Source: JBFFMO01 sp041390025
Lineage (GTDB): Bacteria; Myxococcota_A; Bradymonadia; Bradymonadales; Bradymonadaceae
Direction of reading: 5' to 3'
Assembly: GCA_041390025.1 (NCBI GenBank)
Contig: JAWKQR010000009.1
Coordinates: 62,001 to 126,000, forward strand
DNA length: 64,000 bases
The notes under the pieces were generated by a model. That model did not search any database. It was given only the letters and a program-made list of their open reading frames with translations, and was not told where the DNA came from. Both the position numbers and the translations under genes were made by a program. Shown in pieces: positions 27,612 through 37,317 of this stretch (its first letter is position 1; each line of letters starts with the position of its first letter).

Positions 27612-29000
27612 ATGAGTCACAACAAGAATTTTGGACGACGATCGTTCCTTAAGGGCGTGGGCTTGGCGACCGCGGGTGTGGCCATGCCACATGTCTGGGT
27701 ACCCAAAGACGCGTATGCTCAAACGGCCGCGCGCGGCGAGATCAAACACGTCATTTACGTGCGCCTCAACGGAGGATTTCGGTTCACAACGGCGTTTAAC
27801 GGCGAAGTCGCCGAACGCTTCAATCCCTGGGGAAAAGCGGCGAAGACCGCCGACGGGACCGAATGGGGGGCCGCTGACCTGCTTGCCGAGGCGAGCTGGC
27901 TGACCGGTGACGACGGTGCCGCGCGTGCTGCGCTCGGGATGAAACCCGTCACCGAAATTTCGAACCAGATTGCTGTCTTGCCGTGTGTGGACCACGAACC
28001 CACGTCGGGGAGCGCCGACGGAAATCACAGCTCCGGCCTGCAGCGATTCGCAACAGGGTATGCGTCCAACGGAACCGGCATCTTCACGATGATCAACTAC
28101 GGCCTTCGTGACCGTGTCCCTCAAAATCCCGAGGAAATCCTACTCCCTTCGTTTGTCTTGGGTGGCGGCGGCATGGCGAACGGGGTCGGGAAGTTCGCGG
28201 GTTACAGGCCGCCGGTGCTGCAAGAGGGATTCTCGGGGTTTGGCTTTGACGCGGCCAAGTCACTGCCCGACTGGGCGCGGCGAATGTCCGACCACGTGGA
28301 CCAGCGCACGCTTGAGCGCGCGCATCCGCAGGCGCGGCCGGCGATTGACGCCTACATTCAGTCACGCGAAGCCACAAAGCGATACTCCGAGATCTTCACA
28401 AACCCAGCGCTCGATGTGTCCCAACGCTCGGACGACCCGTTTGATGGCATCTCGAACAACCAATTGCGACTGCTCCTTGGGGACAACGGTACGGCTCGCA
28501 ACATCATGCTGGCGTTGCGTCTGTTTCATTTCGGCGCGCCAGCTGTGTTCATGAACCAAGGTGGCTACGACATGCACTCGGGCGAGGAAGAAGGGCTTCC
28601 GCCGCGCATGAACGAACTCAACCAATTGATCAGCGGCCTGTACACGGCTCTGAACATCATGGACCACCCGGCCGGTGGAAAGTACTGGGATCACACGCTT
28701 GTCCTGTTCGGAAGCGAGTTCGGGCGCACCACACGCGGCGGCAAGTTCAATTCCGCGCGTGGAAGTGACCACGGCGGTGACTTCGCCACGCGTTGGATGT
28801 CCATGCCCGTTATGGGGGGCGTGATCTCCGCCGCCGGCAACGGCGGTCGCTCGTTTGGAGAGACCGCCCTCGACGACCTTCGGCCGCTTGGCAAGGTGTA
28901 CTCCTACCGCTCACTCATGAAGACAGTGATGGACATGTTAGGATGCGACCACTCCGAGTTTTTCCCCGCTGACGAACCTTTCAACGATTTGGTGACCTGA
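27612..29000 (+). CDS. DUF1501 family protein with Tat signal
   Basis: 462 residues. The N-terminus carries a twin-arginine signal (GRRSFLKGVGLATAG), so the folded protein is exported. The sulfatase/alkaline phosphatase-like DUF1501 body shows HVIYVRLNGGFRFTTAF, FMNQGGYDMHSGEEEG, HTLVLFGSEFGRTTRGG and GSDHGGDFATRW, all with the conserved Asp, His and Ser typical of the family. TGAGG precedes the ATG by five bases. The catalytic role in the family is undetermined. It overlaps the next gene as TGATG. Confidence 0.85.
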   Translation: MSHNKNFGRRSFLKGVGLATAGVAMPHVWVPKDAYAQTAARGEIKHVIYVRLNGGFRFTTAFNGEVAERFNPWGKAAKTADGTEWGAADLLAEASWLTGDDGAARAALGMKPVTEISNQIAVLPCVDHEPTSGSADGNHSSGLQRFATGYASNGTGIFTMINYGLRDRVPQNPEEILLPSFVLGGGGMANGVGKFAGYRPPVLQEGFSGFGFDAAKSLPDWARRMSDHVDQRTLERAHPQARPAIDAYIQSREATKRYSEIFTNPALDVSQRSDDPFDGISNNQLRLLLGDNGTARNIMLALRLFHFGAPAVFMNQGGYDMHSGEEEGLPPRMNELNQLISGLYTALNIMDHPAGGKYWDHTLVLFGSEFGRTTRGGKFNSARGSDHGGDFATRWMSMPVMGGVISAAGNGGRSFGETALDDLRPLGKVYSYRSLMKTVMDMLGCDHSEFFPADEPFNDLVT

Positions 29001-30343
29001 TGTGGCGACTTGCGTTGATCCTCAGTCTCGGGCTTTGTTCATGCGGCCCAGACTTCTCAGAGGCCGGCCTCGGAACGGACATCCCCTTTACGCCCGACCG
29101 GCCTACCGTACCCACCGGTGATGCGGTCGCGCCTTATCTCGGCTCTGACCCGTATGTACAAGATGCGCAAGAGCGCTTCCGTACGGGGTTGGATGTCCAC
29201 CGCAAGATTGTGTGGCGCACCTGCACGCCCAACGATGGGGTGTGCCACAACGCCAAGGAATATCCAGACCTGCACACGCCGGCGAACTTTTTGGCGGCGA
29301 TAGATGCACCCTGCAATGTGCAACCGGGTGAATACGAATCCGTGTACGATCGCTGCGAGCGTCCGGGCGACCGGTTCAAACTCGACTTCTGGGCGGACTT
29401 TGGCCCCTCGATCGAGGTCGGCTGGATCGAACTTATCACGGCCGTCGAAGACGCTGACCCCACGTCAGGCGAGCTCGGGATGAGCACCCCAGGGCTACAC
29501 GTCCACCTCAAGGAGCCCGTTCGCATCGAGCAGACCGAAGTTTGGGCGCGCGGGCAGTTCCTACGCACGGTGGTGGAGCAGGGCGACGTCGTCTTCGCAC
29601 AGTTTGAGACCACGTGGCGTGTGCTCGACGGCGGCACACACCTGATCGCTGAGGTCCGCAACTACCAAACCGATCGCGCCGCCGAGCTCATGCGCCTTGG
29701 GATCCGGCAAGGCGACCTGAATCGCAATGGCACGTTCGGCGCAGACCAAGACGCTATCGTGCCCATGATCAAACGCGGTGACCCTGAACGAAGTTACCTC
29801 ATCGCCCGCGTGCGTGGGGAAATGGACGGTCTGCGTGTCCCGGGCTCGCGTATGCCGCTCGCAAACCAACCGCTGAGCATCGAGGAAATGTTGGCGCTGT
29901 TCTGCTTCGTGGAAGGGCTGCCCGGCGAGGGGATGCCCGACCTCGCCGCGCCCGTCGACTACAAGAACTGCAGCTACAGCGTGGATCCAGGCAGCCTTAA
30001 CCTCCTCGGGGAGGGCGTGACGTGGAAATCCCGCGTCTCCAAGATTTTGGAGGCGAACTGTGGCGGATGCCACGGCGGCCCGTCGCCAGACGCGGACCTC
30101 AACCTTGTGGGGGATACCGCGTACGAGCGCCTGCTCGGCGATTCGATCCAAAAGCCCGAGATGAAGCTCATCGTGCCCGGTGACTTCGAGAATAGCTATC
30201 TTTGGTGGAAGCTCACGAATCACAAAGACATTGTGGGACTGCCGATGCCCTTCAATCCTCTCACGGGCGAGGGGAGCCTTCAGGAAGCCGAGCTTGGCGA
30301 CATTTCGACATGGATTGCCGCCGGTGCGATCGAGAACGAGTAG
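29000..30343 (+). CDS. Lipoprotein with cytochrome c-type CxxCH motif
   Basis: 447 residues. The signal peptide ends in the lipobox LCSC. Near the N-terminus RTCTPNDGVCHNAKEYPD resembles a divergent heme site, and near residue 350 EANCGGCHGGPSPDADL is a canonical CxxCH, as in planctomycetal PSCyt1-type cytochromes. DLNRNGTFGADQD in the middle looks like an EF-hand-style calcium loop. The final third (GDFENSYLWWKLTNHKDIVG) also matches the surroundings of PSCyt domains. It closes the three-gene operon and is likely periplasmic or surface attached. Confidence 0.82.
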   Translation: MWRLALILSLGLCSCGPDFSEAGLGTDIPFTPDRPTVPTGDAVAPYLGSDPYVQDAQERFRTGLDVHRKIVWRTCTPNDGVCHNAKEYPDLHTPANFLAAIDAPCNVQPGEYESVYDRCERPGDRFKLDFWADFGPSIEVGWIELITAVEDADPTSGELGMSTPGLHVHLKEPVRIEQTEVWARGQFLRTVVEQGDVVFAQFETTWRVLDGGTHLIAEVRNYQTDRAAELMRLGIRQGDLNRNGTFGADQDAIVPMIKRGDPERSYLIARVRGEMDGLRVPGSRMPLANQPLSIEEMLALFCFVEGLPGEGMPDLAAPVDYKNCSYSVDPGSLNLLGEGVTWKSRVSKILEANCGGCHGGPSPDADLNLVGDTAYERLLGDSIQKPEMKLIVPGDFENSYLWWKLTNHKDIVGLPMPFNPLTGEGSLQEAELGDISTWIAAGAIENE

Positions 30344-31599
30344 CTACTTGTAGCTCTGGATCATCGCCTCGAGTCGGTCCAACCCACGCTCCAAGCTTTC
30401 TTGGTCCGGGCCAAAGCTGAATCGTATGTGGCTCTTAAAGCGGCTCGTGCGGTTGGCGCGCTTGCGTCCGGGGTTGACGTCAAAGAACTCGCCCGGCACG
30501 CAGATGCAACGTGCTTCAAGAGCGGCCCGGAAGAAATCCATGCCGTCGCAGATCGCGTCAGGAAGGTCCTCGACGCTTCCCAAACATAGAACGTGCCGTC
30601 TGGTGGACGCCTGACACGAATCCCCATCGAGGTCAACCGACTCAACAACAACGCCCTTTTTGCGCGAAACCGTTTCTGGATCGCGCTGATCTCGGCTTGC
30701 ACATGTTCGTCGGACAGCAACGGAATGGCGGCTCGTTGAAGCGGTCGACTGGCCCCACCGTCCAAAAACGAACCCGCACTCGCCAAACGATCGATGACGT
30801 CCTTGGGACCCAGTGTCCACGAGACACGCCAACCGGGATAACGCCAGTTCTTGGTAAGGCCGTTGATGATCACGATGGGGTCGGTGTTGACGTCCTCCAC
30901 AAAGCGAGCCGCAGTCGCCTCAAGGTACGCCTTCTGAGGGTCACCGTTCCAGACGTAGTGCTGTAGAACTCATCGAGGATCAACGTGCAGTCCAACCGCC
31001 GCGCGGTCGATACCCAACCACGTAGCGTATCGCCACTGAGCACCTTTCCTGTCGGATTGCACGGATTGGACAGCAGGGAGGGCCGAAAGTCCACGGCCCA
31101 TGATCTCGCGCCTGCTGCTCAAGCGAAAAATCGTAGCCTCGATCCGATCAAGAAGAATCGGGACGGCGAGAACAGCTTAAACAGGTCGAGCAACTCTTCG
31201 TACGCGGTGTAGTCAGCAGGAAATGTCCAAGATGGATCGATCCCAACGACGTGCAGCCACGCGCGTCGGGCCTGTGCGACCCCTCCCGAAATGGCAGACA
31301 TTTTCCGCCGTGTATTGCGAAGCCATTCCCTGTCGGAAGGTACGGCTGTAGGTTGTGACGGCTTCACGAAGCTCCCACAATCCTGCAACAGGCGAATACT
31401 GTGGTCATCCACGTCCACATCCACCGACACGCTCAGGTGCACCTCCAGCGCGCCCGCTTCGGGCTGCCCCTGTCCAAAGTTTGTCCATTCGTCTGACTGG
31501 AGACGGTATCCTGGCGCGGGCAGCCTCGTTCATGACGTAAATCACGCCCGTACGAGGAACCTCGCGGAAGGCCTCGGTGTGGTGTTCCCAGTTGGCCAC
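30344..31599 (-). pseudogene. PLP-dependent aminotransferase class I/II, frame broken repeatedly
   Basis: Piecing the frames together gives a fold-type I aminotransferase of about 418 residues: ISGGVAQARRAWLHVVG, LLLSNPCNPTGKVLSG, LILDEFYSHYVWNGDP, INGLTKNWRYPGWRVSW with the PLP lysine, and CVPGEFFDVNPG at the end. At least five indels are needed. Examples are one extra base in the GGG at 31076-31078, one missing near 30961, and one missing G at 30579-30581 that restores TFYVWGSVEDLPDAI. Both insertions and deletions occur in short homopolymers, so the gene is probably intact in the organism. The start is a GTG at 31599 with GGAG upstream. The substrate is unknown. Confidence 0.7.
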
Positions 31600-31615
31600 T
31601 TTAAACTCCAAAGTG

Positions 31616-33300
31616 TTAGGGCAGTCGTGCGATCTTCGCGCGAAGTTCGGGAATGGCATATCGTCCAGACGAGAACGGAATGGTCAGCCGGATGCGTTCT
31701 GCGGCATCCAACGGTCGGTGCGCCCTCAGCGTCATTTGGCAGCCCGCGGAGCAGGTTCGCCACGCGGTCGGTCTCGTCGGCGCCAGGCTCACGTCGCACC
31801 AGCGGATAGATGGTCACCTGCTCTTCGACCCCAAGCTCCAGCACGGCCGTTGAGTCGTTGCATACGCCGAGCTGTCCGTAGCCTCCCATCGGCAAGCCAC
31901 GGCCTTCATCCTCCCACCGCTGGCGAAGCTCGCCAGCGAGCACAAAGATGTCGCGGATCTTCGCGGCGTCACCCGCTGCTGAGCTGTAGGTGTAAAGGTC
32001 GCGTCCGCCTGACCACACAGGGCGAAGGTCGGATACCGCACGGAAACTCGTGCCGTTAGATACGCCCATGTAGTACATGATGTCGACGTTGACCAAGGGG
32101 CCACGGATGCTGAAGTTGTGATGCGTGTGGGGTGAAGGCAACGCGAAGGTCTCGCCGTCGCCGATGTCGATGCCCGTGTCGAGCCACGCGGCCGCCCGCA
32201 CCGCTTTCCCCTTGTACCAAAGCCCCAAGAAGTTCGCGAAATAACGGGTGTTTGTGACCTCGATGGTGTGCCCAGAGGCGTAAAGAGCGTCGATCACCTC
32301 GCCGATGGTACGGTACGTCTCGTCGCCGTTGACGACTTCTGAGCCGTTGTTCAACGCGAGGTTGTTCAGCACGTCTGCGAAATCTTTGCGCGTTTTGAAG
32401 TTCACAATCGCCACGACTCAGGTCTGCCCAGCCACCCGTCAACAGCGTCGGTATGTTTGGGTTCACAGGGGCCAGAGTCGGCTGCGACGGCGCACAGTCT
32501 TTTTCGACAAGCGCTTGAACGTCAAACTTGACGGCTCCCGGAGCGTCACCTGATGGCGTGGCGAACTCAAGCAGGCCCTGAGCAGTTGCACAGCCGCGAG
32601 CGGCAGAACAGGGAAGGCTTCGGGAACGCCGTTCTCGAGGATTTGGTCGGCCTGCGATTTCACCGCAGCGGCGATGTTCGGGTCATCGATGAGTCCGGGC
32701 AAGCTCTGCGACAACAACTGTTGCACGCCTTCGTCGCCAATGTCCGCGCGCAAATCGTCGATTCACTCTGCAGCGAGATTTCGGGCATCTCGCAGTTCTC
32801 TAAACAGCTGTAGCGCAGGTCGTAAGCGCCTTGCGGACCATTCTCGCCGGCGATGAAGTCAAACGACGAGACCAAGATTCGGTACGCGCCGCCTTTCTCG
32901 AATGTCACCTTCAGCGCACTGTTTGTCCCGTCGGCGTCGTCGTTAAACGCCAAGATCTCGTCGGTGCCCAAGGAAGGCCCTTCCACCATAAGGTAGGTGT
33001 CGAAGTCGCCTCGATTTGGACCGACACCTCGATGGTCTGACCGCCACGCGCATGCGGTGCGCGCGCAAAAATCCGTTGGTGAACTGTCCCTGAAAACGAC
33101 TGGATGCGATCACCCGAGTTCGGGTTGTTCGACGGACGGATCCGCCCCACCTCAGAAATCGCGAGCGCTTCGGCATCCCCTTTGCCCCCCAAATCGGGCG
33201 AAAAACCGTTCTTCGCGTTGCTCGCCGTTCCATCATCGGAGCACGCTGCGCCGGTCAACGCGAGAACACACACTGCCATCCAACCAAAATTGCGAATCAT
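31616..33300 (-). pseudogene. Large lipoprotein of unknown function, frame broken repeatedly
   Basis: About 560 residues when the frames are joined. The leader MIRNFGWMAVCVLALTGAAC gives lipobox TGAAC, with GGAG seven bases before the ATG. Residues 40-150 look like a pre-peptidase C-terminal beta-sandwich (GGAYRILVSSFDFIAGE). The C-terminal half contains TRYFANFLGLWYKG, HTHHNFSIRGPLVNVDIMYY and LPMGGYGQLGVCNDS, and ends IPELRAKIARLP. Frame changes lie near 33000, 32770, 32560, 32410 and 31720. I recognise no family for the C-terminal part. It precedes the aminotransferase gene on the same strand. Confidence 0.6.
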
Positions 33301-33364
33301 TCGTCACTCCAAAGTAAATCAGCGCCGCAACGTAACATTTCGGTGGGAAGAAATGAAGAATCTG

Positions 33365-35522
33365 TCAGCGCCAGTACGGTAGAATGTTGGCGTAGTCGTC
33401 GGTCCACACACTCGAGGCGTTGGGTTGGCCGACTTTCCAGTCGCTTTGCGCGGATTTCAGCGGGGCAAGATCCGCGGGCGTTCGTGCAACCGCGACCCAG
33501 TCACTCGCGGTGACGCCCATCTTCACGTCATGACTTTCACGTGGCCAGTGCACCTGCGTCAGGCTCGCCCAACCCAGCGAGGCGGCCGCGTTGATGACGA
33601 TCTGTTGGACATCGATGTACTTGTTTGAGCAATGAAACAGCAGCCAACCGTCCGGGGTGGTGTGATCCATGTAGAGTTGCAGCGCCTCACGCGTGAGCAG
33701 ATGCACGGGGACTGAGTCCGAAGAGTACGCGTCGAGCACCAGCATTCGGTACTTCCCGTTCGCCTCGCGCTCCAAGAGTTTGCGGCCATCGCCGACCTTG
33801 ACATGGATGGTCCCGGCAGAGTTTTCGATGAACGAAAAGCGATCCGGGTTTTGAGCGAGTTCGGCCACCACTGGGTCGATCTCGAAAAAATCGAACACTT
33901 GGCCACGCTGCGCGTACGTCGCGAGCGTTCCAACCCCGAGTCCAATCAAACCTACCGGCCGCGTATCTCGGGTGCGGGCCAACACGTCGAACGTCTGCCC
34001 AATAGGGCTTCTGAGCGAGTAGTACGTCCCTGGCAGATGATCGAGGTCGTCCGTGCGCATCTGCGCTCCGTGAATAATACGGCCATGAAACAGGGTGTTC
34101 TGCGGGCCAAGCTCGGTCTCCGATTGCGCCACGCGATAGATTCCATACGGACTGCGAATGCGTTCGAGCAGGTTCGTGTCAAACGGACGCCACGAGAAGA
34201 CCACGAACAAGATCGCCACGGAGTGGATGCCGAGCATGGGTTGCCCAAACCACAGGACCAGCGGTACGGCGCCGGCTACCGCGAGGGCCACCGCATACAT
34301 CGTCCCGCTGTTGGAAAACGTCCCCAAACCAAAGAGCACGGCCTCAACGGCGACCACCAACACACCCACGGTGACGACGTTCGCTCGACCGAACGCAAGC
34401 CGCGGAATCTTCGTCCCAACGACCACCATCGCAATGGCCAGCGCGAGCGGGTACTCAAAAGGGCGATTGAAGATTTCAGGCGCCACAAATGCGTTGAACG
34501 CGCCGCCCAACACGCCACCTAACGACATCCAAACATAGAACTCCGTGAGGTCGTTGGCGGCCGGGCGCGCGTCGACCAATGACTGGTGGAACGCCAGCGC
34601 GACGGCAAACAGCGTGACCAGGTGCAAGGGAATCGCCAACCACGCGTCACCCACGACGCCGCCCGATGACGAGACCGCCACGATCAGGGTCAACACGAAC
34701 GCGATTTGATGCGTAGTCTGCGTGCTGAAGACTCGGCGTGCTGCGAACGCAAAGATAAAAGTCGCCAGGTAGGCTGCCAGCGGCAAGACCCAAAGCAAGG
34801 GCAGGGCTGCGACATCGGAGGTCAGGAACGTGGTGCAACCAAGCAGCAAGCTTGACGGCACGGCAGCCCACCCGAGCCACTTCAAACGGGTTCTCCAGTC
34901 GGTCGAGCTCGACGTTTGAGCAGCGTCGCTCACCGTGTCGGACGCGATCACGCGGGTTGACGCGGCGATCCCCACGATCAACAGCGCAAAGCCGCCCGTC
35001 CACGCCACCGCCTGTTGAGAGATTCCAAGCCACGGCTCCACCAGTATCGGGTAGCCGAGCAAGGCAAGCAGGCTCCCGATGTTACTCGCGGCGTACAGAC
35101 GGTAAGGATTGTCGCGGTCTGGTGCGTTTGACGCCGCATACCACCGCTGCAACGTGGGGGCGTTGCTCGAAAGCACAAAAAAGGGAACGCCGATCCCCAG
35201 CGCGAGCGACTTCGCCACTTGCTGCCACGGCTCCCAGTCCGAGTCCGACACCGACAGCGCGAACGGCAACCACGCCAAAGCCACAATATGGAGCGCAGCG
35301 TGAACGTACGATTGTCGCCGAAGGCCCAGCAGTCGAATGGAGTAGTGCGCGTACAGGTAACCAAGCAGCAGCGTTGCTTGGAAGAACACCATCGCCGTGT
35401 TCCAGACCAGCGATGAGCCTCCGAACTTCTGGAAGCAACATGCGTCCGGCCAGCGGCTGGACGACAAAAAGCAGAAGTGCCGAAAGGAAAATCGTCGGAG
35501 GGATGACAAGATTTCGCAACAT
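33365..35522 (-). CDS. Fused integral membrane / spermidine synthase-like protein, one frameshift
   Basis: About 718 residues. The N-terminal half is a membrane domain of 10 or more helices starting IFLSALLLFVVQPLAGRMLL, as in bacterial MFS-spermidine synthase fusions. The C-terminal half is a SpeE-like Rossmann domain: GLIGLGVGTLATYA, FFEIDPVVAELA, VGDGRKLLE and LDAYSSDSVPVHLLT. The natural N-terminus lies in a second frame from the ATG at 35522; dropping one base near 35425-35432 restores LPEFGGSSLVWNTAMVFFQ. The product of such fusions is usually not spermidine, and the substrate is unproven. Confidence 0.85.
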
Positions 35523-35532
35523 GAGTCCCCGA

Positions 35533-35910
35533 TTAGGGTGTCGAGGCCATACGCTCGAAGGCCACGTCAAAGGTGTGGCGGCACGTGTAGCCGTCATCGC
35601 ACGTCACTTTGAAGATCCCCGTGCCGTCATGAAACTCCGTTCCGTCGACGTCAGCGCTGATGTCCATGATCAACAAACATCCACTCGCTTCGCCGTCGAC
35701 CGTGGTCACAAATCGTCGGCATTCTGACGCCTTAGGGATCTCGATGGAATCGGAGTAGCCATCGAATTGAGCCACAATCTGCTCCGAACAGTCTCCAGAG
35801 TTTGCCTTCAGCGACATGGTGTAGGCGCCCTCGGGGATGTAGCAGGTCTTTTTGCATCCCGTGGCGAGCACACAAAAGATTCCAACGAACACGACGCCGA
35901 GTGTTTTCAT
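35533..35910 (-). CDS. Small lipoprotein
   Basis: 125 residues. A signal peptide with lipobox ATGC and GGAGG seven bases before the ATG fix the start. The mature domain is Cys-rich (CYIPEGAYTMSLKANSGDC and CDDGYTCRHTFDV), which suggests disulfides in a compact beta fold. No family is recognised. It lies 10 bases upstream of the membrane/spermidine-synthase gene on the same strand, so the two probably share a transcript. Confidence 0.75.
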   Translation of the reverse strand: MKTLGVVFVGIFCVLATGCKKTCYIPEGAYTMSLKANSGDCSEQIVAQFDGYSDSIEIPKASECRRFVTTVDGEASGCLLIMDISADVDGTEFHDGTGIFKVTCDDGYTCRHTFDVAFERMASTP

Positions 35911-36066
35911 CTGCCAACCTCCGAATGGCGCATCATTTCGCACGTGGTCCACTTTGGCAACGCAGGCGCGATGCGCAAATGTGTGTCGACACGTGCGTGG
36001 TCGACGGTGCTTGCTCCGCCGCGTTGATGTGGTGTCTGATGTCACGTACGCATCGTGGAGGTTCGG

Positions 36067-36738
36067 ATGGGACGCGTGGTGATCGTGGCGGGCACGGACA
36101 CGGAAGTGGGCAAGACGTTTGTCTGCGCCGCGCTGGCGACACGTCTTGTGCAGCAGGGGTTTTCCACCCTCGCGGTCAAACCGGTGGAGTGTGGCGTGTC
36201 CGGCGAGGTCCGCGACGACGAGGACGGCGCCATTCTGGCGTCTGCGACCTCTCAAGCGTCGCCCAAAGAGGCGTTACAGCGCCTCAAGGCCCCGTTGGCC
36301 CCGCCCGATGCCGCGGACTTGGAACGCGTGGTCCTAGAGGCGGGGCGATGGATCGGCGCAATCCGTGGCTGGCAACGCGTTCACGACATCGTGCTCGTTG
36401 AGGGCGTCGGGGGCCTGATGTCGCCGCTCACGTGGAATGAATCCGCGCTCACGATGGCACAGCGGCTTGATGCGAGGGTTTTGTTGGTGGCTTCGGACAG
36501 ACTCGGCACACTCAATCACACACTTCTGTGTTTGCACGCGTTGACGACGCATGATGTTCCCGTCGCTGGGGTCGTCTTTTCGGCGCCCGCCGAGTCCGAC
36601 CGATCGACGGGCCGAAACGCGTCTGCGTTGGCTCGCTTGTCGGGCATTCGGCGCATCGTTTCCATCCCAGGCATGGACACATGGCAGTCCGCTGCCCCAA
36701 TCATGGATGCCGTTATCCCTTGGGTGCTTGACCCATAG
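36067..36738 (+). CDS. bioD: Dethiobiotin synthetase
   Basis: 223 residues, the usual length. The P-loop GTDTEVGKT, the VKPVECGV motif binding diaminopelargonate, and LVEGVGGLMSPL match BioD, which closes the ureido ring of dethiobiotin with ATP and CO2 in biotin synthesis. GGAGG lies six bases before the ATG. No other bio genes are nearby in this window. Confidence 0.9.
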   Translation: MGRVVIVAGTDTEVGKTFVCAALATRLVQQGFSTLAVKPVECGVSGEVRDDEDGAILASATSQASPKEALQRLKAPLAPPDAADLERVVLEAGRWIGAIRGWQRVHDIVLVEGVGGLMSPLTWNESALTMAQRLDARVLLVASDRLGTLNHTLLCLHALTTHDVPVAGVVFSAPAESDRSTGRNASALARLSGIRRIVSIPGMDTWQSAAPIMDAVIPWVLDP

Positions 36739-36813
36739 TGCGAACGGTGGGCGGGGATTGCTCCAAGAAGTGCAGTGGGGTACGCTCATGGGCAATCGAG
36801 CATGGAAGTGTTT

Positions 36814-37296
36814 ATGAAGTTCGTGATGATACTTCTGTTGATGGTTGTGGGTTGTGTCCCCGGCGACCCAACATTTAACGTCACCGTGTGCGGCGACGTC
36901 GAGATCCCGGGCGACGTCGATGCGTATCGAATCGTCATTTACGATGCAGACCTCAACGATGAGGTCGTGTCCGGTGGAGAGGACCTCGTGACATGCCCCG
37001 GCGATGTCGTGCGCTCGCTTCCTCGTCGTTCCGAATTTACCGCGGTCGCGGGCGAAACGTGGGTACGCGTTCAAGGACTCAAGCAAGGTGTGGTCCGAAC
37101 CACGTTTGACCGACGTGTGCGGGCTGAGGACGGCGAAGACGTCTCGATCCGCGTGGGAATGACGCGGGCCTGTTGGGGATCAATTGCCCCAAAGGCCAAA
37201 CATGCTTTGACGGGGCACGTGCGGCCGCAAAGTTCGATTCCGATGGGTCGGTGTGCTCAGCGTTGCGCTTCGTCGTCGAGCCCAGGATGCGGATGA
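36814..37296 (+). CDS. Small lipoprotein with Cys-rich C-terminus, frameshifted
   Basis: The leader MKFVMILLLMVVGCVPGD gives lipobox VVGC. The next 100 residues (VTVCGDVEIPGDVDAYRIVI) form a beta-rich domain. Near 37172 one base seems missing: the other frame continues as INCPKGQTCFDG, the usual Cys spacing in myxobacterial secreted proteins. Beyond 37230 the correct frame is unclear. TPFCTPEC appears near 37300 in yet another frame, so the true end may lie at about 37315. It is transcribed with the VWA gene below. Confidence 0.55.
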   Translation: MKFVMILLLMVVGCVPGDPTFNVTVCGDVEIPGDVDAYRIVIYDADLNDEVVSGGEDLVTCPGDVVRSLPRRSEFTAVAGETWVRVQGLKQGVVRTTFDRRVRAEDGEDVSIRVGMTRACWGSIAPKAKHALTGHVRPQSSIPMGRCAQRCASSSSPGCG

Positions 37297-37317
37297 CACC
37301 CCGTTTTGCACGCCGGA

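Noticed and set aside
30344..33300. Possible programmed frameshifting in the broken genes
   Set aside because: Too many different genes are affected, including metabolic ones, at unrelated short homopolymers with both gains and losses. Assembly error is simpler.
36334..37086. Antisense open frame over bioD and the next lipoprotein
   Set aside because: bioD has complete motifs on the other strand; this frame has none.
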